Below are positions 1 through 7,936 of a stretch of DNA of 64,000 nucleotides, piece by piece. Within the stretch, counting starts at the first letter, position 1. The number at the start of each line of letters is the position of its first letter. The notes under the pieces were generated by a model. That model searched no databases. It was not told where the DNA came from and saw only the letters and a program-made list of their open reading frames with translations. This DNA is from Sphingomonadales bacterium UBA7471 (GTDB lineage Bacteria > Pseudomonadota > Alphaproteobacteria > Sphingomonadales > Sphingomonadaceae): assembly GCA_002479765.1 (NCBI GenBank), contig DLOZ01000014.1, positions 29,549 to 93,548 of the forward strand. Reading direction: 5' to 3'. The position numbers were made by a program, and so were the translations under genes.

Positions 1-32
1 TGGACGCCCTTCGACAGGCTCAGGGCTACGGT
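1..32. repeat. Palindromic intergenic repeat, copy 1 (one arm, cut by window edge)
   Basis: The first 32 bases hold one arm of the palindromic element found complete at 5436-5502. They contain TTCGACAGGCTCAGGGCTACGG, whose reverse complement opens with CCGTAG and carries the same TGAGCC(T)GTCGAAGG core. It lies just downstream of the permease stop codon, so it probably forms part of a stem-loop at the end of that transcript. The partner arm, if present, is outside the window. Confidence 0.75.
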
Positions 33-38
33 AAATAA

Positions 39-2537
39 CTAAAGACTCCTGAGCGCCTCCGACGGCCGCGCGGCCAATATCGGCAATGAACCGACAATCC
101 CGAGTATGAATGTCAGACCCGCACCACCGACCAATGTCAGCATTAATATGCCATAATCGGGCGCGAAGCTGAAATCGAAGATGTGCACGACAACATAATA
201 TGCCGCCCCCATGCCAAGCGCGAGCGAGAGCAATCCGAGCGCCACGGCCAAGATGCCATATTCCATCGCCTGTGCGCCCAATATCTGGCTGCGTGTGCCG
301 CCCAGCATCTTGGTGATTACGGCGTCATAGATGCGCGACTGGCGCGCAGCAGCGATGGCACCCACCAGAACAGCAATGCCCGCCAATATCGCGATGGACG
401 CAGCCGCCGCGATGGCTTGCGCCATCTGGCTCAGCAAATTGGTGATCTGCGCGGTGACCTCGCCCACCTCAATCAGGGAGGATGAAGGGAAGGCGGGCGG
501 TAAGGATTTGGCCAAGACGCGCTCGGCGTCCTTTGACACCGTCAACGTCGCAACCATATTGTGCGGTGCGGCGTCGAGGCTTCCGGGTGAGAAAACCATC
601 ACATAATTGAGGCCAAAATTCTCCCAATTGACGGTGCGCAGTGACGCAATTTTGGCGGGGACTTCGACACCAAGCAGGCTGATGGTCAGACTATCGCCAA
701 TGCCAACGTCGAGCACTTTAGCGATTTCGGCATCCAGGCTGACCAAGGCTGGCCCTTTATAATCGGCTGGCCACCATTTGCCCTCTACGAGCTCGCTGCC
801 TTTTGGAATATCGGCGCTGTAGGTCAGGCCACGGTCTCCATTGAGCACCCATGCGCCTTCCGGCAGTTCTTCCAATTGATCGACGCGCTGGCCGCCATAT
901 TCGATGATCGTACCACGCAGCGCGGGGATGAGGTTGATCGTGGCCGCAGGATCTGCGTCCTTGACCATGTTTGTGAACTTCGCAGCCCCGTCGCGCGGAA
1001 TATCGAGCACGAAAAAGCTTGGTGCGCGTTCGGGAACGCTGTTCTTGATCTCGTTATGTATGCTGGTCTGAATGGCCGCCAGGGTGACGAACAAAGTCAG
1101 CCCAAGGCCCAAGGCGACGACGAGCGCCTGCGTCTGCGCGCCCGGCCTATGCAAGTTGGCGAGCGCCAACCGGGGCAGTGGGGCCTTTGGACGGGGCAGG
1201 CGAATGGCAATGAAGCGCAGCAGGAATGCGATGCCGGTGAGCAAAAGCAATAACCCGAACGCCGCGCCAATGAACGCCAGCGAGAACATCGGCTCGCGTG
1301 CTGTGACAACCGCCAACGCCACAATAGCCGAAATCGCGCCAACGACCCAGATGCTGCTTTTGCGGTCGATGCGGCTGTTACCTTCAACGATTGCGCGGAA
1401 CAGGCCTGCGGCAGGCACCGTGCGGGCACGCGCAAGCGGGGGCAGGGCAAAGGCTAATGCAATCAACAGGCCGTAGATAGCGCTGATCGCCAAGGGGAGC
1501 GGATGCACATTGAAACCCGGGGCAACGGGCAGGATGTCGCCGGCCACCCAGCCAATCGCCATCGGCATGACGCTGCCGACGCCGAGGCCAACCAATATCG
1601 CGACGGACGCAACCGCAAGGATTTGCAGCATATAGATGCGGAAAATCGTTTGGCTGTCCGCGCCCGTGACCTTCAATGTCGCGATGCTTGCGCGTTTGCT
1701 GGCAAGATAGCTGCCCACGCCATTGCCGACGCCAATACCGGCGATCACCAATGCGGCGAGGCCAACAAGCGTTAGGAATTGCCCCATGCGCTCAATGAAG
1801 CGCCGTGTTCCCGGCGCGCCATTTGACCGGTCGATTATGTCCCATCCTGCGGAGGGAAATTGTGCCTCAAGCGCTTTGGCGACGGCTGCGGCATCCTCTT
1901 GCGGGCCAAGCTTGATGCGGTATTTGCTTTCATACATGCTGCCCGGCTGGATGAGGCCCGTGTCCGGCAGCGACGCCATGTTGATGATGGCGACTGGCCC
2001 AAGCGTGAAGCCTTCGCCCAAGCGGTCAGGTTCGTCCGCGATGATGCCTGCCACCTTGAACGTTGCTTCGCCAAACCGGACGGTGCCGCCCGTTGCGATA
2101 TCAAGCCGTTCGGACAAGGTTGGTCCGATGTAGATTTCACCCTTTGCGGGCGCCTTGGCCGGGCCGCCTTCGCGCAATTTCAGCACGCCATAATGCGGAT
2201 AGACATTGTCGATGGCCTTGAGTTCCGCAAGCAGGCTATCGTTGCCAATCGCCATTGCGCGCAAGCGGATGGTTTCGGAAACCGCGCCCGCCTTGCGCAT
2301 CGCCGTCATTTCGGCGGAGTTTGCTTCGCGTTGTGCAATGCCAATTTCAATGTCCCCGCCCAGGATCGTCTGGCCGCGGCGTGAAAGCTCATCCGAAATC
2401 CCGGCCGTCAGGCTGCCAATCGCCGCCAATGTCGCGACACCCAGAAACAGGCAAATTGCGAGCAGCCGAAGCCCGCGAATGCGTGCGGACAGATCACGGC
2501 GCGATATGCGCCAAATGGCGGCGAGGGGGAGGGTCAT
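39..2537 (-). CDS. ABC transporter permease, FtsX/YbbP family
   Basis: An 832-residue inner-membrane permease of the MacB/FtsX superfamily, YbbP type. It has an N-terminal membrane segment (about residues 20-42), a periplasmic domain, then membrane blocks around 250-340 and 395-480. A second periplasmic domain and a C-terminal FtsX-like block with three helices follow, ending in the typical ...RPSEALRSL. I chose the ATG at 2537 because the protein from there begins MTLPLAAIWRISRRDLSAR, the usual start of the family. The reading frame stays open upstream for 43 codons, but only through a palindromic repeat. It works with the ATPase encoded upstream on the same strand (2710-3414). The layout of esterase tesA divergent from ybbA-ybbP matches Escherichia coli. 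The substrate is unknown; YbbAP-type systems are thought to handle hydrophobic molecules or lipoproteins. Confidence 0.9.
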   Translation of the reverse strand: MTLPLAAIWRISRRDLSARIRGLRLLAICLFLGVATLAAIGSLTAGISDELSRRGQTILGGDIEIGIAQREANSAEMTAMRKAGAVSETIRLRAMAIGNDSLLAELKAIDNVYPHYGVLKLREGGPAKAPAKGEIYIGPTLSERLDIATGGTVRFGEATFKVAGIIADEPDRLGEGFTLGPVAIINMASLPDTGLIQPGSMYESKYRIKLGPQEDAAAVAKALEAQFPSAGWDIIDRSNGAPGTRRFIERMGQFLTLVGLAALVIAGIGVGNGVGSYLASKRASIATLKVTGADSQTIFRIYMLQILAVASVAILVGLGVGSVMPMAIGWVAGDILPVAPGFNVHPLPLAISAIYGLLIALAFALPPLARARTVPAAGLFRAIVEGNSRIDRKSSIWVVGAISAIVALAVVTAREPMFSLAFIGAAFGLLLLLTGIAFLLRFIAIRLPRPKAPLPRLALANLHRPGAQTQALVVALGLGLTLFVTLAAIQTSIHNEIKNSVPERAPSFFVLDIPRDGAAKFTNMVKDADPAATINLIPALRGTIIEYGGQRVDQLEELPEGAWVLNGDRGLTYSADIPKGSELVEGKWWPADYKGPALVSLDAEIAKVLDVGIGDSLTISLLGVEVPAKIASLRTVNWENFGLNYVMVFSPGSLDAAPHNMVATLTVSKDAERVLAKSLPPAFPSSSLIEVGEVTAQITNLLSQMAQAIAAAASIAILAGIAVLVGAIAAARQSRIYDAVITKMLGGTRSQILGAQAMEYGILAVALGLLSLALGMGAAYYVVVHIFDFSFAPDYGILMLTLVGGAGLTFILGIVGSLPILAARPSEALRSL

Positions 2538-2560
2538 AAAAGTGGAGCTTTCAACAAACA

Positions 2561-2685
2561 CCGTAGCCCTGAGCAGCAGCCGCATGCGGCTGCGCCCGTC
2601 GAAGGGCGTCCAGAACTTTGCTCCAAGGCCGAGGGGCGTCCTTCGACGGACGCGGCTGCTTCGCACCCGCTGCTCAGGACTACGG
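2561..2685. repeat. Palindromic intergenic repeat, copy 2 (enlarged composite)
   Basis: A 125-bp element bounded by CCGTAG and CTACGG, lying between the ABC ATPase and permease genes, so it is transcribed inside that operon. The left side has the core CCCGTCGAAGGGCGTCC, and the right side repeats CGTCCTTCGACGG. Unlike copy 3, the left arm is interrupted by GCAGCCGCATGCGGCTGC (2576-2593), itself a perfect 18-bp palindrome, and related CGGCTGC and CCGCTGCT pieces occur in the right arm. It therefore looks like two nested inverted repeats rather than a simple one. Confidence 0.8.
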
Positions 2686-2709
2686 TTGTTTTTGACATCG
2701 ACGTGCGCA

Positions 2710-3412
<703 letters not shown>

Positions 3413-3414
<2 letters not shown>

Positions 3415-3426
3415 GGAAGCTTCCTT
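3413..3426. promoter_or_regulatory. Shared palindromic ribosome binding site for divergent genes
   Basis: AAGGAAGCTTCCTT is a perfect 14-bp palindrome lying exactly between the two divergent start codons. On the plus strand AAGGAAG sits seven bases before the tesA ATG at 3427. On the minus strand the same heptamer sits five bases before the TTG at 3414. Each mRNA leader must therefore run into the other gene, and the two transcripts are complementary at their 5' ends. Confidence 0.7.
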
Positions 3427-4134
3427 ATGAATAGAGGTTTTTGGCTATATGGTGCGCTTATTGTCGCAATCCAAGGGCTGGTTGCATGCGGGTCTAACCC
3501 TGTAGCGGAAAATACGGCGCAAGCGCAGGACACGGCGAAGGTCCAGAAATATGACCGGCTGGTCGTGGCCTTTGGGGACAGTCTGTATGCGGGCTATCGC
3601 TTGGCCCCCAATGAAGGGCTCGCGCCGCAATTGCAGGCGGCGTTGCAGGCCGATGGCATACATGCGCGGGTCCACAATGCTGGCGTATCAGGCGACACAA
3701 CCGCGGCGGGAAAAACGCGGCTGGCATTTGTGCTGGATAATCTGGAGCGCAAGCCGGATCTGGTTGTGCTTGGCCTTGGCGGGAACGATATGTTGCGCGG
3801 TATCAAGCCTGCAGAAACCAAGGCAAATATGGCAGCGATGATGGACGAGCTTAAGCGGCGCGACATTCCTGTTGTGCTAACAGGTATGCTGGCCGCGCCG
3901 AACCTGGGTCAGGATTATGGCAATGCTTTCAATGCGATATTCCCGCAACTCGCGAAGCAATATGATGCGCGTTTATATCCATTTTTCCTCGAAGGCGTGG
4001 TGACCGATGGCGCGCTGATGCTGCCCGATAACATCCATCCCAATGCGAAAGGGGTGTCGCGGGTCGTCGAAGGATTATCGCCGCTGGTCGAAGCTGCTTT
4101 GAAGGAACAAAGTAGCGCTGTATTAGAAAAATAA
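3427..4134 (+). CDS. tesA: Arylesterase/lysophospholipase of the GDSL (SGNH) family, lipoprotein
   Basis: A 235-residue SGNH hydrolase of the TesA type. The catalytic Ser is S52 in FGDSLYAG; the block V pair is D201 and H204 in DNIHPNAKG; a GGND-type block III is seen in LGLGGNDML. The N-terminus MNRGFWLYGALIVAIQGLVAC has a hydrophobic stretch ending in the lipobox LVAC, so C21 is probably lipidated and the enzyme is attached to a membrane facing the periplasm. E. coli TesA is instead a soluble periplasmic protein. The ATG at 3427 is preceded by AAGGAAG at seven bases; an in-frame GTG at 3409 is less likely. Confidence 0.92.
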   Translation: MNRGFWLYGALIVAIQGLVACGSNPVAENTAQAQDTAKVQKYDRLVVAFGDSLYAGYRLAPNEGLAPQLQAALQADGIHARVHNAGVSGDTTAAGKTRLAFVLDNLERKPDLVVLGLGGNDMLRGIKPAETKANMAAMMDELKRRDIPVVLTGMLAAPNLGQDYGNAFNAIFPQLAKQYDARLYPFFLEGVVTDGALMLPDNIHPNAKGVSRVVEGLSPLVEAALKEQSSAVLEK

Positions 4135-4216
4135 TACAGCTGGGGACGCTAAGTGCTTGAAATAGTCAGGCACGCGCGCCATCTGTTATGCTATAGAATT
4201 ACTGAGGGATTTAGCG

Positions 4217-5422
4217 ATGTCGACTGAAACCGTTACCCAAACCGTACCAGAGCTGAAGCTGACTCCGCCCGACCCCGTGCCAACCGTCGCGCCGCAACAG
4301 GCGATGGGCTTGGTCCCGGTGACCGATGAACAGCAAAGCAAGCTGGCGCAGCGCGTTGAAGCCTATGTCGCTGACTTGGTCGCGCAGGATGTGAACAGCC
4401 CTGAATTCGGCAAGCGCGTGGACCAATTGACCAACATGGGCCGCAAGGAGATTATGGAAGCATCGGCGCAGTCGAACCGCTTCCTCGATAAGCCCATTCG
4501 TCGCATGGATGAAAGTTCAGGCGTCGGCGCGGATCTCGCCGAATTGCGCCGCGTTGTTGAAGATCTGGACCCGTCCAAAAAGGGCAATTTGATGACCAAG
4601 CAAAAGCTGTTTGGTATCATTCCTTTTGGCAACAAGCTGCGCAATTATTTCGACAGCTACCAAAGCTCGCAAACGCATATCAGTTCGGTTCTTGCCCGTC
4701 TTGGCAATGGCAAGGATGAGCTATTGATGGACAATGCCGCGATCGACGTTGAGCGGCAGAATCTGTGGGTTGCCATGGGCAAGCTGGAGCAGATGATTGT
4801 CATGTCCAAGCAGTTGGACACGAAACTGGAAGAAAAAGCTGCTGAGCTTGAACTGTCCGACCCCGCCAAGGCGCGCGCGATAAAGGAAAGCGCGTTATTC
4901 TATGTGCGCCAGCGGACGCAGGATTTGCTGACGCAAATGGCGGTGACGGTGCAGGGTTATCTCGCGCTTGATCTGGTCAAAAAGAACAATGTCGAACTGG
5001 TCAAAGGTGTCGACCGCGCATCGACCACCACCGTTGGTGCATTGCGCACGGCCGTTACCGTGGCGCAGGCGATGACGAACCAAAAGCTCGTTTTGGACCA
5101 GATTACCGCGCTAAACACCACGACCGCGAATATTATCGACAGCACCGGTCAGTTGCTGCGCGACAATACGGGCCGTATTCATGAACAAGCCGCCGGTGCC
5201 ACCATCCCGTTGGAAACATTGAGCCGTGCGTTCCAGAATATCTACGACACGATGGATGCCATCGACACCTTCAAGATGAAGGCGCTCGAGAGCATGAAGC
5301 AAACGTCTGAAGCGCTTGAGAAGGAAGTCGAAAAGTCCAAGGGCTATATCGCGCGGGCCGAAGGTCAGGCGCAGGCGACCCAGTCTGTGCAGGACAGCGG
5401 TTTGCTGTCACTTGAGGCATAA
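4217..5422 (+). CDS. telA: TelA family protein (toxic anion resistance)
   Basis: A 401-residue soluble, largely helical protein of the TelA family (TelA/KlaA, Bacillus YaaN). The family was first linked to tellurite resistance and is often seen beside XpaC-like membrane proteins. Recognisable parts are KKGNLMTKQKLFGIIPFGNKLRNYF near residue 130 and coiled-coil helices through the C-terminal half, ending in a charged helix EALEKEVEKSKGYIARAEGQ. The start ATG has GAGGGA about eight bases upstream. The next gene is an XpaC-like membrane protein, with a palindromic repeat between the two. The biochemical role is not established for the family. Confidence 0.88.
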   Translation: MSTETVTQTVPELKLTPPDPVPTVAPQQAMGLVPVTDEQQSKLAQRVEAYVADLVAQDVNSPEFGKRVDQLTNMGRKEIMEASAQSNRFLDKPIRRMDESSGVGADLAELRRVVEDLDPSKKGNLMTKQKLFGIIPFGNKLRNYFDSYQSSQTHISSVLARLGNGKDELLMDNAAIDVERQNLWVAMGKLEQMIVMSKQLDTKLEEKAAELELSDPAKARAIKESALFYVRQRTQDLLTQMAVTVQGYLALDLVKKNNVELVKGVDRASTTTVGALRTAVTVAQAMTNQKLVLDQITALNTTTANIIDSTGQLLRDNTGRIHEQAAGATIPLETLSRAFQNIYDTMDAIDTFKMKALESMKQTSEALEKEVEKSKGYIARAEGQAQATQSVQDSGLLSLEA

Positions 5423-5435
5423 TGACGATATATTA

Positions 5436-5502
5436 CCGTAGCCCTGAGCCCGTCGAAGGGCGCTTGTCGGCTGGACGTACTTCGACAGGCTCAGCACTAC
5501 GG
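5436..5502. repeat. Palindromic intergenic repeat, copy 3 (complete)
   Basis: A 67-bp inverted repeat from CCGTAGCCCTGAGCCCGTCG to GACAGGCTCAGCACTACGG. The two 27-base arms pair with about five mismatches around a 13-base loop. It lies between telA and the XpaC-like gene and would form a stable hairpin in their common transcript. The arm sequence is the same family as at 1-32 and 2561-2685. Confidence 0.85.
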
Positions 5503-5522
5503 TTTGCACATCAAGGTACAAT

Positions 5523-6248
5523 ATGAATAGCCCCGCATCCAATTCCGACGACATCCTTAACGGCGCGGCACGGTCGCTGCGCAATGTCCGCTTTGCCCCC
5601 ATCGGGACAAAGTCGCAGGCGCTGCGCCGCGCACATTTCTGGGGCAAGCTGAGCAAAGCCATAATGGCGGTCGGCGCTGTTTTAATTGGCGCAGGCATCA
5701 TCGGCGGCATTATCGGCGGCATCGGTTTTTGGGGCGTGATGATCACCGCCCTGCTGGTAACAACCGCCGCCTATGTCCTGATGCGTTTCCCGCAAATGCC
5801 GATGCCCACGGCGGAGAGCTTGAAGATTACGGATCTGGGCACATTGGCGGGAAAAACAGAGATTTGGCTTGAGGCACAGCGTCCTGCATTGCCCGCGCCT
5901 GCGGTGTCGTTGATGCAAGATATCGGTGTCCGGTTGGACCAGCTTGCGCCGCAACTGCAAACACTCGACGACAATGACCCTGCGGCCCGTGAAGTCCGGA
6001 AACTTGTGGGTGAACATCTGCCCGAGCTGATTAACGGTTATAAGCGCATTCCCGATAGCCTTCGGCATAAGGAGCATGCCGGAAAGACACCCGCGCAGCA
6101 GCTGGTCGATGGCCTGAAGACCATTGACCGCGAAATCGAGACGATGACGGGCCAGATTTCGCGCGGTGAGCTCGATAAATTAGCGGTGCGTGGCCGGTAT
6201 CTTGAAATACGCTACGATACCGCCGCCGAAAACGGTCAGGGCGTATAA
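5523..6248 (+). CDS. Membrane protein, XpaC-like, partner of TelA
   Basis: A 241-residue protein with a polar N-terminal region, two adjacent membrane helices (about residues 43-85: a Gly/Ile-rich GIIGGIIGGIGFWG stretch joins them), and a long cytoplasmic helical C-terminus. The layout and its place directly after telA fit the XpaC / 5-bromo-4-chloroindolyl phosphate hydrolysis family, the usual TelA partner. Sequence identity to characterised XpaC cannot be judged here. The ATG has AAGG seven bases upstream. It is probably co-transcribed with telA through the repeat at 5436-5502. Confidence 0.7.
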   Translation: MNSPASNSDDILNGAARSLRNVRFAPIGTKSQALRRAHFWGKLSKAIMAVGAVLIGAGIIGGIIGGIGFWGVMITALLVTTAAYVLMRFPQMPMPTAESLKITDLGTLAGKTEIWLEAQRPALPAPAVSLMQDIGVRLDQLAPQLQTLDDNDPAAREVRKLVGEHLPELINGYKRIPDSLRHKEHAGKTPAQQLVDGLKTIDREIETMTGQISRGELDKLAVRGRYLEIRYDTAAENGQGV

Positions 6249-6309
6249 GGCCTCAATCATGAAAGCGCGTGTCGCTATAGATTGGTAAAGACATGCACAG
6301 GAAAACGGC

Positions 6310-7410
6310 TTGACCCAACCCGGCTTTCAGCGCGACATTTTTGGAACGCTGGCCAGCGGTGAAGCTGTCCACGCGGTGACGCTGACTAATGCCGCTTGCA
6401 TGTCGGTCCGGATCATCAGCTACGGCGCGTCTATCCAGTCGGTCTGTGTGCCCGACGCCAACGGTCACTTTGCGGACGTTACAACGGGTTATGCCGATAT
6501 TGCGGAATATGTCGCGCAGCGGCAATATTTCGGCGCGACCGTCGGCCGGGTCGCCAACCGTATCGCCGGTGCGCGTTTTGAACTTGATGGCGAGGTCTAT
6601 AGCGTTCCCGCCAATGACGGCATGCATTCTCTGCATGGCGGCGATGTCGGGTTCGACAAGATGAACTGGACGATCACGGATTGTGATGAAGAGGCGTTAT
6701 CGGTGACGCTGTCGTATATTAGCCCCGATGGTGATCAGGGATATCCGGGCAAATTGACGGTTACCGCAACCTATCAATTGCACCCCGACAATGCGCTGTC
6801 GGTGCATTACGAAGCCGTCACCGACGCGCCGACCTGCGTGAACCTGACGAACCATGCTTATTGGCATCTGGGTGGTGAGGGGGCTGCCTATGATGCTATG
6901 GACCATGTGCTGACGATCGCCGCTGAACAATTTCTGCCGGTGGACGCGACGCTGATCCCTAAGGGAGAACGCCGCAGCGTTGTTGCGACGCCATTTGATT
7001 TTCGTGAACCCATGCCGATTAGCAAATATGTTCGCAGCAACACCGACATTCAACTGACCCATGGCGGCGGATATGACCATGCTTGGATCATTGATGAGGA
7101 AATCGCCAGCAAGCCCAGATTGATGGCACATTTGGAAGATCCCGTGTCCGGCCGGACGATGACGTTGCTGTCCAACCAGCCGGGGCTGCAGTTTTATTCG
7201 GGCAATTTCTTTGACGGAACGACAGCGGGCAAGGCAGGTAAAAGCTATCGAGCCCGCGATGCGATTGCGCTTGAGCCGCAAATGTTTCCAGACGCACTCA
7301 ACCAACCCTCTTTTGCGTCAATTGTTCTTCGTCCAGGGCAAATCTATTCGAATATGATCATGTGGCGTTTCGGCGTTAGCCCGTTGTTTTCTCCGAATAT
7401 CAACAGGTAA
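6310..7410 (+). CDS. galM: Aldose 1-epimerase (mutarotase)
   Basis: A 366-residue galactose mutarotase, interconverting alpha and beta anomers of aldoses. Catalytic candidates are H182 in NLTNHAYWHL (general acid) and E322 in LEPQMFPDALNQP (general base). FGATVGRVANRI near residue 75 is the family signature. Translation appears to start at TTG 6310: AGGA lies seven bases upstream, upstream in-frame ATGs run into a stop, and the next ATG is at codon 31, inside the first beta strands. It has no signal peptide. It could serve the sugar pathways encoded later in the window, but it is not in their operons. Confidence 0.92.
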   Translation: MTQPGFQRDIFGTLASGEAVHAVTLTNAACMSVRIISYGASIQSVCVPDANGHFADVTTGYADIAEYVAQRQYFGATVGRVANRIAGARFELDGEVYSVPANDGMHSLHGGDVGFDKMNWTITDCDEEALSVTLSYISPDGDQGYPGKLTVTATYQLHPDNALSVHYEAVTDAPTCVNLTNHAYWHLGGEGAAYDAMDHVLTIAAEQFLPVDATLIPKGERRSVVATPFDFREPMPISKYVRSNTDIQLTHGGGYDHAWIIDEEIASKPRLMAHLEDPVSGRTMTLLSNQPGLQFYSGNFFDGTTAGKAGKSYRARDAIALEPQMFPDALNQPSFASIVLRPGQIYSNMIMWRFGVSPLFSPNINR

Positions 7411-7528
7411 ACAAAGGAAATCCTAAAATGTGAGGGCCAGTTGCGATACGGAGCCTGTTTTGGGTGCAAAACCGGTTGAAATCAGCTATGCTTATCTACT
7501 AGCAGAATATGCATAGTTGGGATGCTTC

Positions 7529-7936
7529 ATGAATTCACTGCTGAAAGGGTCTGGCGCCCAACAATTTCTTTCGTCCTCAAGCATTTTGCTTATCGATGAC
7601 GAGCACGAAATTCTGCCCGAATATCAGGAGTTTTTTGAACTCGCCGGGTTCAAAACGTTGACCTGCGCTGACCCGGTTCAGGCTATGGCTATGATTCTGG
7701 AAATGCCGGATATTGCGGTTGTCATTACCGACCTGCGCATGGCGCATCTGGATGGCATCAGCATGATTAATGGCGTGCGCGCTGCCCTTCCGGAAGGGCG
7801 TCATGTTGACTTCATGATTCTGACGGGCGACGCCAGCACGCAGTTAGGCGATGATTTGGCAGACATTCCCATCTTTCTGAAGCCAGCGGACACGGACGCA
7901 TTGGTCGCGGCTATCCGCACGGTATTGGCGTGTTAA
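7529..7936 (+). CDS. Stand-alone response regulator receiver domain
   Basis: A 135-residue single receiver domain with no output domain. It has the acidic pair in LLIDDEHE, the phospho-acceptor D68 in VITDLRMAHLDG, the Thr in ILTGDAS and K118 in FLKPAD. I take ATG 7529, with GGGA six bases upstream, over a TTG four codons earlier. Its last codons overlap the start of the histidine kinase gene by seven bases, so the two are translationally coupled and are very likely partners. A lone receiver could modulate the kinase, act as a phosphate sink, or pass phosphate on to another protein. Confidence 0.9.
   Translation: MNSLLKGSGAQQFLSSSSILLIDDEHEILPEYQEFFELAGFKTLTCADPVQAMAMILEMPDIAVVITDLRMAHLDGISMINGVRAALPEGRHVDFMILTGDASTQLGDDLADIPIFLKPADTDALVAAIRTVLAC

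Noticed and set aside
2538..2666. N-terminal extension of the ABC permease by 43 residues
   Set aside because: The extra codons are read through the palindromic repeat and are Arg/Ser-rich; the protein from ATG 2537 already starts like its family.
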